Of a DNA stretch of 11,072 nucleotides, positions 6,288 through 11,072 are shown piece by piece (positions within the stretch are counted from its first letter, which is position 1; each line of letters starts with the position of its first letter). The notes under the pieces were generated by a model, which saw only the letters and a list, made by a program, of their open reading frames with translations, did not search any database and was not told the origin of the DNA. This DNA comes from Pseudomonadota bacterium. Lineage in GTDB: Bacteria; Desulfobacterota; Desulfobulbia; Desulfobulbales; SURF-16. The position numbers and the translations under genes were made by a program. The DNA is taken from NCBI GenBank assembly GCA_030597865.1, contig JAUVQZ010000082.1, forward strand, positions 1 through 11,072. The letters are read 5' to 3'.

Positions 6288-8494
6288 TAAAACACTCTGC
6301 TGCCCACCTGGTAGACCAATGACGAGAACATAAAGGCAAAGACGGTGTTAAAGGTGATGGAGAAGACTCCCCATTTCCAGCTTCCCGCCTCCTTGACGAT
6401 ACAGGCCACGGTGACAAAGCAGGGGGCGTAAAACATCACAAAGATGATGACGGACAGGGCCTTCACTGCATTCCAACCGGAGTCCTTGGCCAGGGTGGTG
6501 CCCAGGGAATCACTGGCATCAGGGTCAACCTCACCGAGGGAGTAGGATGTGCCCAGGGTGGAGATGATCACCTCCTTGGCGGCAAAGCCACCCACCAGGG
6601 CGATATTTGTCCGCCAGTCAAAGCCGGGCAGCCAACTCACCGTTTCCATGGAGGTGCCGATCCGCCCGGCCACCGAATAACGCAGGGCCGCTTCAGCCTC
6701 AGCGCCACCCACAGCCAGGAGATCATCCTGAATGGCAAGGGCCGCAAGGCTTGGCTCGTCAGGCCCATCAAGCTCTGCCAGCAGCGCCGGTGTGGCCTGG
6801 CTGGCAATCTGCTGACGCTGGACCTCAAAGAGCTGGCGATCTGCATCAGGCAGACCTGGAAAGGTCATCATGGCCCATATCAGTATGGAGATGCCGAGAA
6901 TAACGGTACCTGCCTTCTTAATATACTGCCAGGTCTTCTCCCAGGTATGGATGAGCAATCCCTGGAAGGTTGGAAAACGGTAGGGAGGAAGCTCCAGGAC
7001 AAAGGGGGTGGCCGGGCCCCGCAAAACCGTCATTCGGAGCAGCTTGGCGGCCAACAGGGCCATCACCCAGGCCAACAGGGTAAAGAGAAACATATAGCGG
7101 GCCTGATGTTCGGAAAAAAAAGCCCCTACCAGCAGGGCGATCACCGGAAGTTTGGCACCACAATTCATGAAGGGCACGGTGAGCAGGGTTGCCATCCTCT
7201 CCTTGGGTGAGCGTAAGGTTCGCGTCGCCATAACCCCTGGCACCGCGCAGCCCCCAGCAATACCACCGGAAATGACATAGGCCATCACCGAGCTGCCATG
7301 GAGGCCAAAGATGCGAAAGATGCGGTCCATCATAAAGGCCACCCGGGCCAGATAGCCGGTGTCTTCCAGCAGGGCAATACCGAAGAACATAAACATGATC
7401 AGCGGCACAAAGCCCAATACCCCGCCTATGCCGTCAATAATTCCGGAAATGAGCATGGACTTAAAATAGCCCTCTGCCACATGGGTGTCTGCCAGGCCTC
7501 CGAGCCATGAGAAAAATGCCTCGAACCAGGCAATGGGCAGGGCGGAGTAGGTAAAGGTAAAATTATAGAGCCCCATGAGGATCAGGAGCATAATGAGCGG
7601 TCCGGCAAAACGATGGGTCACGACCTTGTCAATCCGGTCCGAGGCATGGAGACGATCCTGGTCCATGGTCCGGTGCACCACGTTCTGCTTGACAATGGAT
7701 TTAATAAAGCCGTAACGGTGATCGGCAATCATGGCATCGGGCTCGCTGCCCACGGTCTGTTCCAGATGCCGGGACACCTGTTCCACCTTCGCCACAAGCT
7801 GGCTTGACAGCTTAACATCTGCGCTGTCACCGATACTCAGGTGGCGATCATCCTTTTCCAGGTATTTCAAGGCGGTCCAACGACCCGGGTAATCTTTGGT
7901 AAGAAATTCGCCCTGTTCAATCATGCCGGTGAGATCAATCATGGCGCTATCAAGATCATCACCGTAGGAGATATCAGCCGGCTGCCATTTGCTATGCTCG
8001 CGGGCATGGGCGATGGCGGTTGCCATCAGCTCCGAAATACCTTGGCCGGTGCGGGCGACAATGGGGCAAACCGGCAGGCCGATTAATTCACTGAGACGGT
8101 CGTGGTCTATTTCAAGGCCCCGCTTTTTTGCCACATCAATCATATTGAGGGCAATCACCATGGGCACCCCCATCTCCATAAACTGACAGGAGAGGTAGAG
8201 ATTGCGCTCAAGGTTGGCGGCATCGACAATATTAATAATAACCCCGGGCCGCTGGTTGACCAGATAATCCCGGGCCACAACCTCCTCCTCAGAATAGGGG
8301 GAGAGGGAATAGATACCGGGCAAATCAACGAGGCGGCACTTCAGGCCATCCTTCGAATACTGGCCCTCCTTGGAGTCAACCGTCACTCCTGGATAATTGC
8401 CAACATGCTGGCGGGCGCCGGTGAGGGCGTTAAAAAGGGTTGTTTTACCGGCATTGGGGTTTCCAGCCAGGGCAATGGTCAGTTCGTTACTCAT
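6287..8494 (-). CDS. feoB: ferrous iron transport protein B
   Basis: A 735-aa inner-membrane Fe(II) permease with an N-terminal G domain. The G motifs are GNPNAGKT (11-18, G1), DLPG (57-60, G3), NMID (117-120, G4) and ART (147-149, G5). A helical linker follows, then a membrane domain from about residue 295. The two gate repeats contain GGCAVPGVMATR (Cys416) and FMNCGAKLP (Cys445), and a further pair, Cys692 and Cys698, lies in the late helix MFYAPCFVTVACIVKE. Length is close to the family norm. The start has GAGG 6 bases upstream, inside feoA; the two genes overlap by 8 bases, so translation is probably coupled. It is the last gene of a three-gene operon and meets the histidine kinase gene tail to tail. 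Iron repression is inferred from the upstream DtxR-like box. Confidence 0.97.
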   Translation of the reverse strand: MSNELTIALAGNPNAGKTTLFNALTGARQHVGNYPGVTVDSKEGQYSKDGLKCRLVDLPGIYSLSPYSEEEVVARDYLVNQRPGVIINIVDAANLERNLYLSCQFMEMGVPMVIALNMIDVAKKRGLEIDHDRLSELIGLPVCPIVARTGQGISELMATAIAHAREHSKWQPADISYGDDLDSAMIDLTGMIEQGEFLTKDYPGRWTALKYLEKDDRHLSIGDSADVKLSSQLVAKVEQVSRHLEQTVGSEPDAMIADHRYGFIKSIVKQNVVHRTMDQDRLHASDRIDKVVTHRFAGPLIMLLILMGLYNFTFTYSALPIAWFEAFFSWLGGLADTHVAEGYFKSMLISGIIDGIGGVLGFVPLIMFMFFGIALLEDTGYLARVAFMMDRIFRIFGLHGSSVMAYVISGGIAGGCAVPGVMATRTLRSPKERMATLLTVPFMNCGAKLPVIALLVGAFFSEHQARYMFLFTLLAWVMALLAAKLLRMTVLRGPATPFVLELPPYRFPTFQGLLIHTWEKTWQYIKKAGTVILGISILIWAMMTFPGLPDADRQLFEVQRQQIASQATPALLAELDGPDEPSLAALAIQDDLLAVGGAEAEAALRYSVAGRIGTSMETVSWLPGFDWRTNIALVGGFAAKEVIISTLGTSYSLGEVDPDASDSLGTTLAKDSGWNAVKALSVIIFVMFYAPCFVTVACIVKEAGSWKWGVFSITFNTVFAFMFSSLVYQVGSRVF

Positions 8495-8726
8495 CGTTTA
8501 CCTCAACCTCAATAAAGTCAGCCTCGTTATTACGGAGACTCAGGGTGCCGCCCATGACCCGCAGGGCAACAGGGTCATAGAGAGGGGCCCGGCCCTGGAT
8601 CGATATCTCCGTGCCCGGAACCAGGCCCATATCACGGATACGCTGGCCAAGTTCACCCCCGACCTTCACAGCGGCAATCACGCCAGCCTGATTCTTTGCC
8701 ATTTCTCGTAATTGTATTTTTGCCAT
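8487..8726 (-). CDS. feoA: ferrous iron transport protein A
   Basis: A 79-aa cytoplasmic SH3-like FeoA protein, an accessory factor needed for full FeoB activity, probably by contact with FeoB. Diagnostic sequence is GELGQRIRDMGLVPGTEI, followed by the beta-rich PLYDPVALRVMGGTLSLRNNEAD. The ATG at 8726 has a GGGG ribosome binding site; a second in-frame ATG at 8702 is possible, giving a protein eight residues shorter. The gene begins 3 bases after the stop of the Cys-rich membrane protein and overlaps feoB by 8 bases, so all three are almost certainly co-transcribed. Confidence 0.95.
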   Translation of the reverse strand: MAKIQLREMAKNQAGVIAAVKVGGELGQRIRDMGLVPGTEISIQGRAPLYDPVALRVMGGTLSLRNNEADFIEVEVNDE

Positions 8727-8729
8727 CTG

Positions 8730-8915
8730 CTACCCCTGTGACCCATCATTTTTCTTATGGCGATAATCGGCCAGGGGCGGACATTGCCCCTCACTGCTCT
8801 CGCGTCCACAACCATTCTTCGCACAACCGGTACATCCAGGCCTCATGATTTTACGAACTACATAGATGAAGGCCACCAAGACAACAGCCCCGGTGAGCAA
8901 GATATCGATATTCAT
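8730..8915 (-). CDS. FeoB-associated Cys-rich membrane protein
   Basis: A 61-aa single-pass membrane peptide. Residues 5-22 form one hydrophobic helix (ILLTGAVVLVAFIYVV), followed by a basic stretch and a cysteine cluster, Cys28, Cys31, Cys36 and Cys45, in CTGCAKNGCG and GQCPP, then a charged tail. This matches the small FeoB-associated Cys-rich family found beside feoB in many anaerobes. The cysteines could bind iron or an Fe-S cluster at the cytoplasmic face, but the role is not established. The start has GAGGGG with a spacing of about 5. Here it is the first gene of the operon, whereas relatives more often follow feoB. Confidence 0.88.
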   Translation of the reverse strand: MNIDILLTGAVVLVAFIYVVRKIMRPGCTGCAKNGCGRESSEGQCPPLADYRHKKNDGSQG

Positions 8916-8960
8916 TTTATCCCCTCGAAATCTGATTTTTTGAGGTAACCAGAGCTTGAG

Positions 8961-8989
8961 AAAATAACGATGTCACCCATAAATTGCAA
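8961..8989 (-). promoter_or_regulatory. candidate promoter of the feo operon
   Basis: On the minus strand, TTGCAA (8984-8989) and TATTTT (8961-8966) are separated by 17 bases. This places the transcript start about 40 bases before the first operon gene. The DtxR-like box lies just upstream of the -35 element. Consensus-based inference. Confidence 0.5.
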
Positions 8990-9017
8990 CCTATTTTTTT
9001 AGAGCGCCCAACATTTT

Positions 9018-9036
9018 TTAGGGCAGCCTAACTTTA
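9018..9036. promoter_or_regulatory. DtxR/IdeR-like iron box
   Basis: TTAGGGCAGCCTAACTTTA matches the classical 19-base DtxR/IdeR operator at 15 positions by my alignment, including the core inverted repeat TTAGG-N4-CCTAA. It sits between the feo promoter and the ferredoxin promoter. A degenerate copy (TTAGAGCGCCC) starts near 8998, about two helical turns away. Iron-dependent repression of feo is the natural reading. Whether the organism has the regulator is not shown. Confidence 0.6.
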
Positions 9037-9058
9037 AGCCCCGTTCTTAACATTCTGT

Positions 9059-9088
9059 TTGACAGGAAAGCGGCCCATGTGCTGATAA
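9059..9088 (+). promoter_or_regulatory. candidate promoter of the ferredoxin gene
   Basis: A consensus TTGACA (9059-9064) is followed after 18 bases by TGATAA (9083-9088), with TGC directly before it as in extended -10 elements. It lies about 50 bases before the ferredoxin start codon and reads away from the feo operon. Confidence 0.6.
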
Positions 9089-9137
9089 TAACCCAGACGT
9101 CTTACCTCTAATAAAACATTCCTAAAGGAGGCCTGTT

Positions 9138-9326
9138 ATGTGGGAAGTGGTGGTTGATCCGGATAAATGTACCGGTGCGGAACAATGTGTTGAGAACTGC
9201 CCCACCGATGTTTACGAAATGGTGAATGGCAAGGCGGTGGTCGTGAATGGCGACGAATGTATCGGCTGTTTCACCTGTATGGAGGTCTGCCCCTCAGGGG
9301 CCTGCCTGGTAACGGAGGTAGAATAA
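9138..9326 (+). CDS. small 4Fe-4S dicluster-type ferredoxin
   Basis: A 62-aa cytoplasmic electron carrier with two cluster motifs. The second is complete: CIGCFTCMEVCP with Cys41, Cys44, Cys47 and Cys51. The first reads CTGAEQCVENCP with Cys11, Cys17 and Cys21, so Ala14 takes the place of the usual second cysteine. In this fold cluster I would normally use Cys11, residue 14, Cys17 and Cys51, so a [3Fe-4S] cluster or a labile site is likely. Asp or another residue at this position is known in 7Fe-type ferredoxins such as Desulfovibrio africanus Fd III. An additional Cys56 follows CPSGA. The ribosome binding site AAAGGAGG is ideal (spacing 6). It is divergent from the feo operon and shares its regulatory region. 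Confidence 0.93.
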   Translation: MWEVVVDPDKCTGAEQCVENCPTDVYEMVNGKAVVVNGDECIGCFTCMEVCPSGACLVTEVE

Positions 9327-9366
9327 AAAAAAGGATGGGGGCCGGCTTATATCCGTACCCCCATCC
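9325..9366 (-). terminator. rho-independent terminator of the cupin gene
   Basis: A perfect 9-base stem, GGATGGGGG (9333-9341) and CCCCCATCC (9358-9366), with a 16-base loop is followed on the minus strand by eight T residues (plus-strand A run, 9325-9332). It starts 20 bases after the cupin stop codon and directly abuts the ferredoxin stop. The same stem could weakly stop ferredoxin transcripts, but it lacks a T tract in that direction. Confidence 0.8.
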
Positions 9367-9386
9367 CTTAATATCCGCCAACACTC

Positions 9387-9704
9387 TTAAAAAGGCGGTG
9401 CAATGGTCACCACAATCCGCATATCAGAGGTGGCCCGGACACCATGGGGTTCACTGATATCACTGACCAGGATATCGCCACAATGGGCCGCCATGCTGGT
9501 ATCATTATCGGCCAAGAACTCGCCCTCCCCCTCAATGACATGGATGGTGAGCTGTCCCTCTGCCGGATGGGAGTGGACTGGAAAGATCTGGCCGGCAGCA
9601 AGGTTAAAATTTAACACCCTGAAGTAGGGTGAGTCGTGCAGCAAAAAACGACTAAAAGACTTCTCATTAAACTGTCGGGTTTCAGCCAAGGTAATCTTTT
9701 TCAT
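9387..9704 (-). CDS. small cupin domain protein
   Basis: A 105-aa single-domain cupin. Motif 1 is GQIFPVHSHPAEGQLTIHVIEGEG, and motif 2 is GDILVSDISEPHGV. Probable metal ligands are His44, His46, Gln51 (or Glu49) and His87, the usual His-x-His-x4-Gln/Glu plus His pattern, so it probably binds a divalent metal. Small cupins of this kind have varied or unknown roles, and no substrate is suggested. The frame is open upstream to 9743, but the ATG at 9704 has AGGAGG 8 bases before it and gives the typical short start MKKITLAE. It is transcribed alone, towards the ferredoxin gene, and ends at a strong terminator. Confidence 0.88.
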   Translation of the reverse strand: MKKITLAETRQFNEKSFSRFLLHDSPYFRVLNFNLAAGQIFPVHSHPAEGQLTIHVIEGEGEFLADNDTSMAAHCGDILVSDISEPHGVRATSDMRIVVTIAPPF

Positions 9705-9778
9705 AATGGGCCTCCTGGATAAATTATGCTCCAACCATAACACCTACCCCAGCAGGCAATCCTTGACTTAGCTACAGG

Positions 9779-9810
9779 GAAGGGTCTTTTTTTAAAAAAA
9801 AAGGCCCTTC
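9779..9810. repeat. hairpin with T/A centre
   Basis: GAAGGGTC followed by T7, then A9 followed by GGCCCTTC, forms a nearly perfect palindrome with one G-U type mismatch. It lies upstream of the cupin gene. It resembles the remains of a bidirectional terminator, but no gene reads into it from the plus side. Confidence 0.5.
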
Positions 9811-9835
9811 GTCAATTTGTGGGAATGACCTTGTT

Positions 9836-10004
9836 TTTGCCACGGAAACCACGGAAGAAAGGCCTGTGAGAGGGAGGATGTCAGCCTTCAAGGTCGCGGC
9901 TAACCATCTTGCCAAACACAAAGGCACAGAGACACAGAGGGATGGCAAAAAGAAAGCCTCTGTGTCTCAGTGCCTTTGTGCCTTTGTGCCTCTGTGTTTT
10001 AACA
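9836..10004. repeat. dispersed-repeat-like element with a 24-base inverted repeat
   Basis: Arms 9917-9940 and 9957-9980 are complementary at 23 of 24 positions, with a 16-base loop. The motif (CACAAAGGCACAGAG and its complement) belongs to a type of intergenic sequence I have seen in many unrelated bacterial genomes, as does the preceding CCACGGAAACCACGGAAG at about 9840-9857. An 8-base unit, TGCCTTTG, is repeated in tandem after the right arm (9971-9996, last copy diverged). No transposase is present. This fills most of the gene-free stretch 9705-10024. Confidence 0.6.
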
Positions 10005-10024
10005 GATAGTCTTCCCGGACTTCG

Positions 10025-10208
10025 ATGATGAACAAAAAAAAAAGGGGGGGGCATTGCCCTGGGACTCTCCTTTCTCCTGGCCGTGCTGCTGGTCAAACCC
10101 ATCGGGGTTTCCAGCCAATTCGTCATCCTGGACGGCATGATCTGGAATATATTGTCACCGGAGCTGATCAGGGAAGGCGCCTCTGCCAAGTCGGGATACT
10201 TGAGGTGA
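10025..10208 (+). pseudogene. YeeE/YedE family sulfur transporter, N-terminal remnant
   Basis: YeeE/YedE proteins are membrane proteins that import thiosulfate or related sulfur compounds. From 10050 to 10208 one frame reads GIALGLSFLLAVLLVKPIGV, then SSQFVILDGMIWNILSPELI, then REGASAKSGYLR and stop. This matches the first transmembrane segment and the KPIGVSTQFV-type signature that I know from the family. The only ATG codons (10025, 10028) are in another frame: A10 (10034-10043) followed by G8 (10044-10051) carries one base too many to join them. Even if repaired, the product would be only about 60 aa, because homology ends near 10200, just before the convergent J-protein stop at 10211. No clear ribosome binding site is seen. 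Identification is from memory of the family. Confidence 0.65.
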
Positions 10209-10210
10209 CA

Positions 10211-11002
10211 CTAGTCTGGGTTTTCCTCGATCATAAGAAACAAGTCCCCCTGCCGGCCACTGCCATCCTGTCTCCCCTTGCCCTTGACCCGGAGCTTCCT
10301 TCCAAAGGTAGTGCCAGCGGGTATCTTCACCTTCAGGACCTGCTGATCCTGCTGATTGTTGGTCACGGCAACCTGCACCCATTTACCCTGGCGCAACTCC
10401 TCACCACTCACCGGGATATGGTAGATAATATCGAGATCAACAGCCGCAGCCGGCGCCGGCGCAGGAGAAGATCCACCCAGTAAAGAGCTCACTGCCCCAC
10501 CGATATTTTTCAGCAGGCCACCTTTTATGTTTCTGCCAGCCAAGGATCCCAGGAGGGCCGGTCCCACCATGGAACCCAAAAAAAACAGCCCTCCCATCAG
10601 GAAACTGCCACGGGCGCCAAAGAAGGCATATTTTAAAAAGGTGTGATTAGCCCTGAATCCAGAGCGTTGAAACTCGCGAAGCAGACCTTGGAGCACCAGG
10701 TGAAAACGGGGGTCCTTAAAAAGATCGCGGAGGATGTCCTCCTGGCTATAGTCAAATCCGGAACCCTGCTGACCAGCCTGGTAATCGCCGCCACGGCTGC
10801 GGGCCGCATCATACTGGCGGCGCTTGACCGGATCGGTCAGCACGCCGTAGGACTCGGCAATTTCCTTAAATTTTTCCTCGGCCTGGGGATTATCAGGGTT
10901 GCGATCGGGATGATACTGCATGGCAAGCTTCCGATAGCACTGGCGTATCTCATCCTCATCTGAAGAGGAAGTCACCCCCAGGATCCTATAATAATCCTTC
11001 AC
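10211..11002 (-). CDS. J-domain (DnaJ/CbpA-like) co-chaperone with hydrophobic middle
   Basis: A 263-aa protein with an N-terminal J domain (about 1-67) containing the essential His31-Pro32-Asp33, so it should stimulate a DnaK-type ATPase. A Gly/Gln linker (70-82) and an acidic helical stretch (84-115) follow. Then a Gly-rich hydrophobic region (about 125-176, with SFLMGGLFFLGSMVGPALLG) may insert in or lie on a membrane. After an Ala/Pro linker comes a beta-rich C-terminal segment (about 188-263, IPAGTTFGRKLRVKGKG, DLFLMI) resembling one DnaJ substrate-binding subdomain. There is no zinc-finger domain, unlike true DnaJ. The start codon is GTG, supported by GGGAGG with a spacing of about 6. 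It does not adjoin dnaK or grpE here. Confidence 0.9.
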   Translation of the reverse strand: MKDYYRILGVTSSSDEDEIRQCYRKLAMQYHPDRNPDNPQAEEKFKEIAESYGVLTDPVKRRQYDAARSRGGDYQAGQQGSGFDYSQEDILRDLFKDPRFHLVLQGLLREFQRSGFRANHTFLKYAFFGARGSFLMGGLFFLGSMVGPALLGSLAGRNIKGGLLKNIGGAVSSLLGGSSPAPAPAAAVDLDIIYHIPVSGEELRQGKWVQVAVTNNQQDQQVLKVKIPAGTTFGRKLRVKGKGRQDGSGRQGDLFLMIEENPD

Positions 11003-11072
11003 AGGGCACCTCCCACCAGGGAGGCGGCAGCCAGCCAGCCAGCAGCCTCACTCCACTCAATGGCAGCCCCCA
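11003..11072. other. upstream edge of the J-protein gene
   Basis: Seventy bases remain before the window ends. They hold the J-protein ribosome binding site and a short CCAG tandem stretch (near 11031-11045). No promoter or other gene can be assigned. Confidence 0.4.

Noticed and set aside
9084..9092. GATAATAAC as a Fur-box half site
   Set aside because: Only one half of the Fur consensus is present and it coincides with the ferredoxin -10 element; the DtxR-like box is a far better match.
9917..9980. CRISPR-like repeat or small RNA gene
   Set aside because: There are only two arms in inverted orientation with no regular spacers, and no promoter or T-tract terminator for a small RNA.
10025..10483. 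152-aa plus-strand frame opposite the J-protein gene
   Set aside because: After the first codons it reads the wrong frame of the YeeE remnant and then the antisense of the J-protein, ending in an Arg-rich run from repeated CGC/CGG; it is a chance frame.

Overview
The window looks like ordinary chromosome from a Gram-negative anaerobe, most likely a Desulfobacterota (deltaproteobacterial) lineage near the Desulfobulbales. The lineage is inferred from gene content: an outer-membrane phospholipase (so an outer membrane is present), a promoter-proximal FeoB-associated Cys-rich protein with feoAB, a small dicluster ferredoxin of the type common in sulfate reducers, a NifX-like protein, and a remnant of a YeeE/YedE sulfur-transport protein. 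No phage, plasmid, CRISPR, rRNA or tRNA genes were seen.

Layout. 1-535: a short leader and an unrecognised 116-aa protein. 783-2248 (+): a GatB/YqeY-domain protein and outer-membrane phospholipase A (pldA), probably one transcription unit. 2226-2579 (-): a NifX/NafY-like cofactor-binding protein whose 3' end overlaps that of pldA; it has a good promoter. 2899-6174 (+): a 1091-aa membrane-bound hybrid histidine kinase with GAF, PAS, kinase, receiver and Hpt domains. 8915-6287 (-): an iron-uptake operon in the order Cys-rich membrane protein, feoA, feoB, with tight spacing or overlaps. 8916-9137: a divergent regulatory region with a DtxR/IdeR-like iron box. 9138-9326 (+): a small ferredoxin lacking one cluster cysteine. 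9704-9387 (-): a small cupin with a strong terminator shared between convergent genes. 9705-10210: mostly non-coding, with two hairpin-forming inverted repeats and a frameshifted, truncated YeeE/YedE fragment. 11002-10211 (-): a J-domain protein.

Working together. The clearest functional group is ferrous iron uptake. FeoB is the GTPase-coupled Fe(II) permease, FeoA and the Cys-rich membrane peptide are accessory proteins, and the DtxR-like operator suggests repression by iron. The divergent ferredoxin is an Fe-S protein that could share this regulation. The hybrid kinase has no obvious partner regulator beside it.

I found no convincing undescribed multi-gene system. The most useful second looks are the sulfur-transporter remnant beside a dispersed-repeat-like inverted repeat, the iron box with a degenerate tandem copy, the altered ferredoxin cluster motif, the Cys/His-rich GAF domain, and a G8 tract in the kinase between its receiver and Hpt domains.
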